Shown in pieces: positions 49,114 to 59,386 of a DNA stretch of 64,000 nucleotides. The stretch is from NCBI GenBank assembly GCA_022497155.1, contig MU385713.1, positions 1,240,001 to 1,304,000 on the forward strand, read 5' to 3'. This DNA is from Whalleya microplaca. Its lineage: Eukaryota; Ascomycota; Sordariomycetes; Xylariales; Xylariaceae. How positions within the stretch are numbered: the stretch's first letter is position 1; every line of letters starts with the position of its first letter. A program made the translations under genes and the position numbers. The notes below the pieces were generated by a model, which saw only the letters and a program-made list of their open reading frames with translations, had not been told where the DNA came from and did no database searches.

Positions 49114-51176
49114 ATGGACGACACCGAGCGACGCACCGCGAAGCGATCGCGATTCGACCAGACCGAGCCAGAGCCGCGTCGCTCCCGATTTGATCGAAGA
49201 TCGCGCTCACCCCCGGCGAGAAAGTCAGACCATGGACGCGACCGCAGTCCACTAAGCCGAGAAGCTGAAGGCGCTCCGCTCGACAGCAAAAAGAGCCCTG
49301 TCGATGCGGCTGCGGCTGCAGGTAAATTAATTCCCTTACTGAATGAAATACGTGTAGCCTCGCCGGACTGACAACTTGATTCTAGCTGCCGCCGCTGCGA
49401 GAATTAATGCGCAAATACAGGCCAAGAAAGGAATCCAACATGTCGATGTGCCCCCGATCAAGGCAACGTCTTCCGAATCCCCAACCTCCAATGCCGGTGG
49501 TTCGGGTGAACGTGCAAATATCAATGGCGAAATGTACATTGCGGATGGCGACTACATCAAAGATATCGAAGTCAACGATCTGCGGAACCGATATCTCCTC
49601 ACCAAAGGTTCTACACAAAAGATGGTAAATAATGCCCTTGGCCAATTCCTACTGATCCATTTCAGCATCCTGACCCCAGACTTGGTGGTCCTCTTCCAAT
49701 ATATATATTATCTTTCGTGTGCGAATAGTTTGGCTTACCTTGAAGCGTGCTAGCTCGCACACGAATCCCCTCTGTGGCATCTGCTGACCTCCGCTGCTTG
49801 ATTTAGATTAAAGATGATACCGGAGCTGGTACGATACACCTTCTAGTTTGTTAAATTTTAGTGTACAGAACTGTGGTTGACTTTGAAAGATGTCACAACT
49901 CGCGGCAATTATTATCCGGACAAGAGCATGGCGACGCCCTCGGTAGGTACAATCCTTTGGTGTGGGATATACCAGACTAACACTGATGTAGAACCCTCCC
50001 CTATACCTTCATGTTACTAGCACCTCAAAGGCTGGTCTCGAGCTGGCTATTCAGAAGATCGATGAGCTCATGAAGCAAGAACTTCCGAACCTTGTTGATG
50101 AGCGTCGTTTCCGCCGCCGGGACCAGGAGCAGGTTGAGCGTGACGAATTTGGACGGGTAAAATTGGTTGACTAATGGCTTAAAGATGCGTAGATTGGCTG
50201 ACCTTGTATAGCGAAAATGGCCCGAAGCGAAGATTCCGATCAATCTCGAAGAGGTCCGTGGTTTTAACCTGCGGGCGCAAGTTGTCGGACATGGTGGTTC
50301 GTATGTAAAGCACATCCAGCAAGAGACTGGCTGTCGTGTCCAGATCAAAGGACGTGGCTCCGGATATCTCGAGGCCTCGACGAACCGCGAGAGTGATGAT
50401 GATATGTATCTTCATGTTGCGTAAGTACCGCATGGAAACATGTGCCAGTTCGGTTCACTAACAGTCTCCAGAGGACCTGACCCCAAGATGGTCGAGAAGG
50501 CTAAGGAACTATGCGAAGACCTGATTGGCAACGTCAAGGAGCAATACGAGGAATTCAAAGCTCGCCCACCGCGCCAGCATTATGGTGGTCACGGTGGTGG
50601 TGGTGGTTATGGCGATAGATCTTACGGCGGCGGCGGCGGCGGCGGCGACAGATACGGCGGCGACAGATCAGGAAGTCATTCGGGGTCTTACGGTGGATAT
50701 GGAGGCTACAACAACTCACCGGCTCCTGGCGCTAGTTCCGCCTCCCCTGCGCCTCCTGGACAAGGAAGTCCCCCTGGCGCAAACAACGACTATGCCGCAC
50801 AGTATGCGCAGTACTATGGTGGCCAAGATCCTTATGCTCCTTATGGTGGTTACGCAGCGTAAGCGATCCGCACCCTGACAAATGTATATGTTGTGCTGAC
50901 TGACGGACATGTAGGTACATGCAGTACTATCAGCAATACTACGCTGCTGCGCAAGCCGCACAGCAAGGAACGCCCACACCACCCGTGCCCGGCGCTTCAG
51001 CATCGCCGCCACCTCCTCCGCCGAGCGAAGCTCCACCGCCGCCTCCACCTGGCGGTCCTCCGCCGCCGTCAGGCTCACCTCCCGGATATGGCGCTGTACG
51101 TTGTCTTCCTAATAATACTACTGTGTATTGGAACTAACTCGTGCATATCTAGGTCCCTCCCCCTCCTGGACTTTGA
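49114..51176 (+). CDS. two-KH-domain RNA-binding protein (KHDC4/BLOM7-like)
   Basis: 495-residue RNA-binding protein of the KHDC4-type family linked to pre-mRNA splicing. Nine exons: 49114-49321, 49386-49624, 49807-49828, 49890-49942, 49992-50156, 50212-50420, 50472-50858, 50915-51095, 51153-51176, including one of only 22 bp. The N-terminus is Arg/Ser/Asp-rich (RSRFDQTEPEPRRSRFDRRS). A first divergent KH domain (about 110-200) includes NDLRNRYLLTKGSTQKMIKD and TTRGNYYPDKS. The second KH domain (229-300) has INLEEVRGFNLRAQVVGHGG, with GHGG as the GXXG loop, then YVKHIQQETGCRVQIKGRGS. After it comes a Gly-rich region (HYGGHGGGGGYGDRSYGG), then Tyr/Gln and Pro-rich segments, a low-complexity tail. 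Every intron keeps the frame exactly. Confidence 0.92.
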
Positions 51177-51715
51177 AAAAGGACCAGGCTAATTAGTTGG
51201 GACACGACTGGTTATATCCCGATAGGCTATGACTGTAACGCTATTTGAGAGCTGGTGTTGGTCGTCTGATGAAGTACGATTCCGGAAAAAGTATGGCTTC
51301 GGGGGAAGAATCTACGAGTCTTTGACTCTAGTGACAGAATGGTCGTGGTCATTGTCGTTGCTATTGCAATTGTAGGAAGAGCTTATAAATAGTGACTAAT
51401 AGGTATTAACCTAGGGTGCTTTCAGACGTTGAGATTTCCTAGCTTGCTTGCATTTCGTGCCCAGTTGTCCCGCTAGTTTTATTGCAGCGTTCAGTCTGTA
51501 TAAGACCCCACCTATAACGGTCGTACCTTGTTGTGTTATCGATAAGAGCAACAACCTACGTCAACTGTGGATTATCGTGATCCTCGAGTCTCACAATCTT
51601 CCTAGTCGTGTATCTCGCACGACCATGTGAATCTTCGTACTCGAACTCAAGGACGCAGTCAGGTAGCCGAAAGGGGTTGCGGAATTCCTCGCAGCCCTCC
51701 AATGCGCCTTTCGCC
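51177..51715. other. intergenic region
   Basis: 540 bp between the KH-protein gene and the TRAPPC13-like gene; 3' UTR then promoter. No other gene. Confidence 0.5.
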
Positions 51716-53117
51716 ATGAGCCACCAGCGCTATCCCTCGATTGACCCCAAAGAACCGCATTCCGTGTCTCTGAAAGTCCTACGGTATATATATAACTACT
51801 GCCATCACCACCACCACCACCCACTCGTCTCGCGAGCGCCTCATTGATAGATAAACTAATGACAATACTATACCTCCAGGCTCTCGAGACCCTCCCTCGT
51901 AGTCCAACACCCCCTCCCCGCACCTCTCTCTTCCGTTTCTCCCTCCGGATCTCTACCCGACGCGCCCATCCCCGCCTCCCTCGCCTACAGCACCAACAGC
52001 GACTCGAACCCGGACCCGTTCCTGCTCGCGCCGATCCTGCAACTGCCGCCGTCCTTCGGGTCCGCCTACGTCGGCGAGACCTTCAGCTGCACGCTGTGCG
52101 CGAACCACGACGTCCCCCTCCCACCCCCCACCCCCGATGGCGTCCCCCTTTCCTCCTCCACCACCGCCCCGGGCCTCTCCACCAGCACCACCACCACCAG
52201 CGCCCTCCTCCCGCCGAAGAAAAAGTACACGCGCGACGTGCGCATCGAGGCCGAGATGAAAACCCCCGGGTCCGGCGGCGCCGTGCTCCGCCTCCCCCTG
52301 GAGCCCGGGGGCGAGGAGGCGCGGGATCTGGAGCCCGGGGACACGCTGCAGAAGATCGTGAACTTCGATTTGAAGGAGGAGGGGAATCATGTACTTGCCG
52401 TCACCGTCAGCTACTACGAGGCCACGGAGACGTCGGGGCGCACGCGCACGTTTCGCAAGCTGTACCAGTTTATATGTAAGGGGTCGCTGATCGTGAGGAC
52501 GAAGGTCGGGGCGTTGGGGGGGCTTGGGGAGGGGGAGGGTGAGGGGAAAGGGGCGGGGAAGAATGGGGAGCTAAAGGGAGGAAAGGGGGGAGAGGATGGG
52601 AGGGGGGGAAAGGGATTGGGGCCGCGGAGGTGGGTCATGGAGGCTCAGCTGGAGAATTGCAGTGAGGATGTCATGCAGCTTGAGCGCGTGGGCCTCGATC
52701 TTGAGGCTGGATTGCGCTATCGCGATTGCAATTGGGAGGTCAGCGGGAGCAGCAAGCCGGTGGTGCGTATTCCGCGTCCTTTGTTTTTTTTTCACTGTGA
52801 CACTTGTCTAGGTCAGGGAGCTGTATTTGCCCTGCGTCTATGGGGTGTTGCCAAAGTCATATCTCCGGAGTCATGACAGGCATACGGTTCCTGAGACTAT
52901 CTTGAACGGGCCTTCGCTAACTCCGGATCACGCATAGTTACAACCGGGCGAGGTCGAGCAGTGCTGCTTCATCGTGGAAGAAGTAGCAAGGGACGCCATC
53001 GCCGAGATGGAGGACGGGCGGATTGTTTTCGGTGTCCTGGGCATAGGCTGGAGGGGCGAGATGGGGAATAGGGGGTTCCTGACTACGGGCAAACTAGGCA
53101 CGAGGTTCACGAAGTGA
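51716..53117 (+). CDS. TRAPPC13-like protein (DUF974 family)
   Basis: Predicted 376-residue homologue of TRAPP subunit 13, an accessory of the vesicle-tethering/GEF complex at the Golgi. Exons: 51716-51783, 51880-52762, 52938-53117. The start MSHQRYPSIDPKEPHSVSLK joins to VLRLSRPSLV at the first splice, as in the family. Further landmarks: FLLAPILQLPPSFGSAYVGE, TFSCTLCANHDV, RIEAEMKTP, ILVN-like KIVNFDLKEEGNHVLAVTVS, RKLYQFICKGSLIVRTKV, MEAQLENCSEDVMQLERVGL and, in the last exon, LQPGEVEQCCFIVEE and LGIGWRGEMGNRGFLTTGKL. Two insertions (Ser/Thr/Pro at about 85-110 and a Gly/Lys/Glu run at about 220-250) are low-complexity. The 175-bp second intron was chosen because it joins SSKPV to LQPGE. 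Confidence 0.85.
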
Positions 53118-53841
53118 TGAGGGCGGTTATATATACTCTATGAATGGGCCAGTTATAGCATCAGCCAATTGTTGGGCTGTGGTTCTCTTAGAAGGGACTA
53201 TATACGTTTTATACTTCTAGCATGATTACTGGCTATGAGTTATATGAATCAAATGAGCCTTGATGTTTGCAGACAAAGGAGGCGATGAGAACTCAGATCT
53301 AAACTTATGAGGCGTCCAAACGGTACGATATGTGGCGCCAATGTCACACTTGGCATACGGTGTGTAAGGTGACCAGTTACTTACATAGAGCAGCGACACA
53401 AGCAAGGTACTATCAATCAATTACCAGCATAGACGGACCTCTCAAAAGAGATCTGCTTCCATTGCTTGCTGGCAGGATGCGGGCTTAGGGGGCGTTGCGG
53501 GACCACATACCTAGGATCGATCAAGCAAGTCTCCCGCATAACAGGTCTATAAAAAACATGCCTGTACGACTGATTGGACGAAAACAGACCAAATACCGGC
53601 AAATGCTTGCGTGATATATACATATCAAAAACCGCGACGTAGCCGCAGGTAATAATTCATACACGTGGGCCTACGCGAACCGCACACACATACATACGTA
53701 TCACGACCGGACCGGCCAGCAGCTCAAGATAGATAAGTAAGTAGCGCCACGAACTGCAGGCTTTCAGGCACAATTCTCCGGGCCAATCGTGCGGCCGCGC
53801 GGGCGGGCTTGCAGCATGGATGGTTCGTGGCCACTGGCCTG

Positions 53842-53844
<3 letters not shown>
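53118..53844. other. gene-less stretch
   Basis: No coding signal. Ends at the poly-C tract. Confidence 0.5.
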
Positions 53845-53878
<34 letters not shown>

Positions 53879-54103
53879 CCCCCCACCCCCCCCCCCCCGC
53901 CCCCCCCCCCCACCCCCCCACCCCCCCCCCCCCCCCACCACCACCCCCCCCACCCCCACAGCCGCCCGCATGGCCGAACCCGGACACTCCCCACCCCACN
54001 NNNNNNNNNTTTCCGCGGCATACTTGGGGGGGGGGGGGGGGGGTGTTTGCTTTTTGGTTTTGGGGGCCCGGGGGGGGGGCCCCCCCCCCCCCCCCCCCCC
54101 CCC
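53845..54103. repeat. poly-C / poly-G tract around an assembly gap
   Basis: 53845-53960 is almost only C. Positions 54000-54009 are ten Ns. 54026-54043 is poly-G, and 54069-54103 is a G run directly followed by a C run. Ten Ns mark an unresolved join, so the true length is unknown. All long open frames here (poly-Pro/Gly/His) come from the homopolymers. Confidence 0.9.
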
Positions 54104-54167
54104 AGGAACGAACGAAACCGACTCCGTCCGTTCGCAACGGGACACGTCAACTGCGCAGCGCAGGATG

Positions 54168-54211
54168 TGTGTGTGTGTGAGTGGTGGTGGTGGTGGTGGT
54201 GGTGGTGGTGG
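54168..54211. repeat. (GT)n then (GTG)n microsatellite
   Basis: GTGTGTGTGTGA followed by about nine GTG/TGG triplets, continuing the low-complexity zone around the gap. Confidence 0.85.
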
Positions 54212-57200
54212 GAGTTCAAATCAAAATATCGTTTATCAATCGAACGAACGGACGAATCCTGCTGAAGCTTGATTCTCGTCGTCGGCGCGCGACCTCTTCG
54301 AGCTAGGTGACCCTCTGAGTCTATGCATGTATCTGGGGCGAACGTCGTCATTAATACATATAAGGAGCCTTCGGCCCATTAATAGCGTGGGGTCACATCA
54401 TCTGTTGTATATGTAAGAGGTTCCACTACGAAGGAGCCGCGAGTAGTGAACAGGTCTACGCTTTTTTTGTAGGCGGCTAGGTTAGGCTGGTAGGTCAAGG
54501 AAATGGAATGAGCCTCCGTGCCCGTGCCTATTCCCCCTGAAAAGCAGGTATAATAATAATACATAGTATGCTACCGGACGGAGCAACCTGGTACTGGTGG
54601 CTCTCGGGATGAGCTGCAATGTCACCAAGAGGCTTATTAGAGGCCGCTTCAATCGCACACATGGAACGGGTTGCGGCTGTAAAGTCCTCATTTGGCAGGT
54701 TTCACGTCATGTATAAAAAACTCATGTAGTCGATCATTGCTATATGTCAGCCAAATATCTGCTGTCACACTCGAGATTCTAACGGCACTAAGATTACCGA
54801 ATCTTGGGGCGGGCGCCGATTGATTAGACACAATTTTAAGGGTAGTCGATCGGTCTAGTTGGTGGAGTGTTTCGAGTCATTTGCTGGGGGGCGATCTGCG
54901 TTAACGGTTATCTTAACGGCTCAGGTTTATTGTGCGGTTCCATATGAAGCCATTGCTATTGCGGCAATAGTATTTCCCTACCTGAGTACGGAGTATATGG
55001 AGGAGGGACATGAACTGACGGTCTGCGGCCCGTTATGTGATGGATGAGGCGTAGGGGTCCGGCAGAGCGGGTGATTATATCACTTGCAGTTATATCAATC
55101 TGAAATGTGACGCTGCTACCCTCAACGTATTTCAATTCGTATTCAACTTGAATGGTTCATTCATACGAGTAATTTCTAACGAGCCGCCGTTCCAGCTACG
55201 TCACCCGTGCCTGGCGTGGCTGACCTAAAAAGGCGACCTAGCGTAGACTCATGGATCAGGGGGGGTTGCGATGCCTAGATGGACGTGGACCAGGGTCTTG
55301 CGGATTCGGCTCGCATCAAAATTCTACAGAATGATGGCAATGTAGGATGATTTTTTTGTAAGAGCCTGTACGAAGTTCTAAGTAACAGGAGTAAGCTCCG
55401 TCTTGTCGGTACACCCTACCTACTAGATTCTAGACCCGCTTGGAAGTCTGCAAGGGACGCAAGAAAAAAAAGGAAAAAAGGAAAAAGAAAAATTCAACCC
55501 TGTGTATGTACGACGTACTGCGCAGTAGTAGATGCAACTTGATCATGAAGCGCATTGACGCCGGCTAGGTGTAATGGATTACTATTCCTTCATGTGAATC
55601 GTTCGTTCATGATCAGCGGCAAAGCGACAGAGATGCTTAGATGAGCGGTGACTTCACCGTGTTGACCGATGATGGGTATGCATGCATTCGGTTATACCGA
55701 ATCGAACCTCTTTGGTGAGAAGATACAGGTTCAACCTCGATGGACTTTCCTCCTTGGGATGCGCGCACCTCGACGCCCTGACAAACTCCACATACATGAA
55801 ACATACTGGTTGATATCCGTCTGGATATCTGCAGTGGCGTCGCCATGACCGCGGCTCGGACTCGTGGGATGTTTGTTGTTGGAGGTCGTCTCATGATAGT
55901 AGTTTGTGCGCTGCAATCATGAATGCCTAACTGCAACCCGAATGAGTCGACTAGGTGAAGGCCGGCGTAGCCGTTTCGGTGACTGCTTGACACGTTGGCA
56001 CTCACCTGCGATCACTGACGGGCAATGGAGGGGCAATGGAGGGCATCAAATGCTGTTGAGCGGTCTACATCGCTGATAATATATGCAGTCAGATATTGAA
56101 AAAATGATATACAAATATGATATACTCTTGATAAACGGGCTAACAGATCGAGGGCCACGGACGATTGTGACTGTGCGCCTATCCTGGCGACAGCCCACAG
56201 ACTTGGTTGGTGATCCCGATATGTAAAAAAAGCCCCTGACGGCATGGATGGTGTGCTGTGTCTATCCCAGGACCCCTGGCGGCAGAACGCTATCTGCTGT
56301 AGGGCCCCGGTCTGGACTGCGTGCGGAAGATCCGAAAGCGACTCGAAATAGACACCAACGCCCAACGATACGATACTGTGCTGCAACTTTGAAGCCACTT
56401 CCGACGGCACCAATACGAGCTTGATATCTCGCCTCGTTTGGAACAAAGGAATGGATTTTAACCGTCGAAACGGAAGGGTAAAGAAAGGGGTGTACTACCC
56501 CCTAGTTGGCAGTCTGGCAGTCTGGCAGTGCAGGAAAATTACCTAGGTAAAAATCTTCCTCCAATTCCTGCGATGAACCCTTACATCTACCATCCGCCAG
56601 GCCACTCAGCAAGGCGAATAAGGGGAAAGGGTGCCAGCAGACTAATAAATAACCGTACACGCAGTAGTATCTGCAAGGTACCATTAAGCATCTTATTAAG
56701 CATCTGAGGTATACCCTAGATTCAAACACTAGACGTCGACTAAGGTAGTTGGTCTCCAACGCACTGGGTATTCGGCCATGTGTTGAAAGGTGGTGTTGGC
56801 GTTGGGGGTGGCACACCAAGCACCGTTCATTAATTAGCCTTTTCCTGGGCGTATGTATGTATGTAGTAGCTGGCCAGGGAAGGATGATACAAGCAGAGAT
56901 AAGGTAAGAGAGGTAGCCACTAGGTAACGTTAGGCACATGTAAGTTCAGTTAGATGGTATCCATCACATGCGCTGGGCACCTACATAGGATAATGTAGTG
57001 TAATGATGGGATGAAGGATCGGACTGATGTTGAACCTTGGATATAGTGACGGGTGTCGCCTGAACGACAGCGGGCTCGGTGTTCTATGTATCCTAACTTC
57101 AAGTGTTTATTCGCCTTATTCTGAGGTTACTACATACCTCATGTAATACTGCGTAAATATAAGTAATCGTGATTACGACGTCGAAAGCCTTCATTGGCGA

Positions 57201-57677
57201 CTGGTTATAGTAACTAGGCATTCCCCTTGAAGATGGGCATGGACGACGCGAGAACTACATATAATGGCAGAATGGCTATAATGGTTCGGTGCCCTCGTCA
57301 CCCCCGGTGACCCCTGGAGAGCCGGGGGTACAGGGGGAATACAGGGGAGACAGGGGAAGGAATGCCAAGCGGGACCCAGGCACTGACACCTGAAGCTGCC
57401 AGAAAGTTTGTGGACATATCCATACCTATGTACTTATGTATGTATACTGTAGTGCAGCGGCGGCCACTGGCCATGGCCGTGCAGTACATACAGTACCTTA
57501 AAAACTTCCATCAAGTGTTCCGTACTTGGTATGTACTGAATCCAGAAGGGGAAACCATCATTGGGTAATCCGTACATAACATGGGAACATGGGAAGAACA
57601 TGGGCAGCACGGGCCTACAGAGGGTACAAGGGTCTTCGTCGATTGTATGGCAGATATCCATGTATGTATGTATGTAT
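54212..57677. other. gene-less stretch
   Basis: 3.5 kb without a supported gene. The longest minus-strand frames (55637-56005, 56012-56446, 56502-56939) show no recognisable domain, and two of the three lack an ATG. The DNA is rich in TAGGTA/CCTAGG words. Confidence 0.5.
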
Positions 57678-57729
57678 GTACCTAATGTACCTAACCTACC
57701 TAGGTAGGCAGCTTAGGTACATTAGGTAC
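57678..57729. repeat. 52-bp nested palindrome of GTACCTAA words
   Basis: The 17-bp arm 57678-57694 (GTACCTAATGTACCTAA) is the exact reverse complement of 57713-57729. The 18-bp spacer contains a perfect 14-bp palindrome (CCTACCTAGGTAGG, 57695-57708). It is directly preceded by a TGTA repeat (57661-57680). Confidence 0.9.
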
Positions 57730-58039
57730 TTATTAGTAGTATAGCAGGTCGATCAACCCCGAAAAAGTGCCCTGTCAGGCCCTGTTGAACGGCCCTGTTG
57801 AAATGTCGTTGAAATGCTGCATCTCATCCATCCATCAATTATTATCGACGCGCGCTTCGAGAGCTCATGCATGGCCCATGGCCCTAGTCTTTTCCCACAA
57901 CCACTCACGTCAACCAGCGCTGCCGCATGAACTTGGGGCGTCGAATTGTTTTCGAGATTTCTCATTTTTTGCATGCCGATAACTGGGCAGTAAAACTACG
58001 CTTTTCCTCTTCGACTTTTCCGTACCTAAGGTCACCCAA

Positions 58040-58275
58040 AGTCGTCCAAGCTCGTCCAAGCTCGTCCCAGCTCGTCCAAGCTCTCTCACCCAGGCTCATC
58101 CAAGATCGCCCGCTGGACCTTGACCTTTCGCAGTTGGAGAGAGGGGGAGGTTCCTTTTTCGTCCAATACGATTGACTCAAGCCCGTCAAGTCAGTCAAGT
58201 CAGTCAAGTCATTGGAGTGTGCGCTGCCATCTCATCTACTATTCCACCATCTATTCCACCCTCTATTCCACCCTC
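58040..58275. repeat. cluster of three short tandem repeats
   Basis: 58040-58086 is (GTCCAAGCTC)n, about four copies. 58185-58211 is (GTCAAGTCA)n, about three copies. 58239-58275 has three copies of CTATTCCACC with one or two variable bases between. All lie about 1.1-1.35 kb upstream of the DENN gene. Confidence 0.8.
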
Positions 58276-58490
58276 CTCCTTCCCACTCGCCGTAGACACC
58301 CTCTGACCCTTTTTCATCCAATACCCGCTTCGCCCGCCCGCATTCTCCCACCCGAACGATAACGACGCAAAGGGGCATGCATGCAGGTGCATCAAGACAC
58401 TGCATGACTTATAACTGTCCACTGTAGGGTTTGTTTTGGAACCATTGCATGTCAACAACGAGTGCGTGTCTACCCGCCGCCAAAAGGATC

Positions 58491-58526
58491 CAGAATACAC
58501 AGCAGAATACACAGCAGAATACACAG
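58491..58526. repeat. three perfect 12-bp tandem copies
   Basis: CAGAATACACAG is repeated exactly three times. Confidence 0.9.
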
Positions 58527-59386
58527 ACACAGAGCAGAGCATTCGGTTGCTTCTGCCCGAAAGATACAGAACAGTACAAAACCAAAACTAAATAAAACCA
58601 CGATTAAAATAAAACCAGAAGCAGGAGGAGAAGGAGAAGGCCTAAAACCAATAACGGTCAAGACACACAAGGCACACAAGACACAAGACACATACATCTG
58701 ATTGAGATTAAAAAAAGTATCTTGTGGCGGCCCAGGTCTCTCGGATAACCTACTTACGCCGTACTTACTTTACTGACTGTATCTCACTGCCGGTGACCAA
58801 CTTACCTACATAACCAAGTACCTACGCAGAAGTTACCTAGTACCTGCTCTCTCTCTCTCTCGACCGAGTCTTAAGACCGATACACCTCCTCTCGTCCAAT
58901 AGACATTTCGCTTTGGCAGCGACGATCATTATACCTACCTACCTACCTACCTGCCTACCTGCCTATCTACCTTAGGGGTTCTCTTCCACAAAGCAGGACG
59001 GCATTACTCGAGGTTCATTACTGCTGGAGTCACTGCTAAAGTTACTGCTGAAGTTATAAACTTCTGCCCAACGCTCGCCCATTGTTCGCTTGCAGGTGTA
59101 CTTACTAGTAGTACAACGAAATACCTGTGTCGGGCACTTATACGGTACCTGTCGAAGGTGCCGATACCCACAGGCCGGCACTGAGAGACAAAGAACAAAC
59201 TCACACGGCTTAAAAGTCTCGACCAGCATTCCTGGCTCACGCACCCCTGGGCCAGGCCACTTCGGCAAACTTCATTTATTGACAGCTTAGCTCTTTTCTC
59301 CAACTTAATTGCACTTTTTCTCCCACCCTGCGGAGCATACAAATCGGAGGTCTACAAGAGGAAGACTGCCACGGGCTTGCGATGTC
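58527..59386. other. upstream region of the DENN-domain gene
   Basis: Contains a CT microsatellite (about 58848-58861), a (CTAC)n/CTGC run (58935-58970) and a pyrimidine-rich stretch before the ATG at 59387. Presumably promoter and 5' UTR. The long minus-strand frames here have no support. Confidence 0.5.

Noticed and set aside
51953..52390. 145-codon minus-strand frame
   Set aside because: Shadow of the GC-rich TRAPPC13-like exon; Gly/Arg-rich with no domain.
53657..54351. Several long open frames on both strands, rich in Pro, Gly and His
   Set aside because: They are created by poly-C/poly-G and triplet repeats and run through the N gap; no real protein features.
54841..54910. Possible tRNA A-box (GGTCTAGTTGGT)
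   Set aside because: No B-box at the right distance and no cloverleaf.
55637..56939. Three successive minus-strand frames of 120-145 codons
   Set aside because: No domain or conserved-looking stretch; two of the three lack an ATG. A multi-exon gene could not be assembled convincingly.
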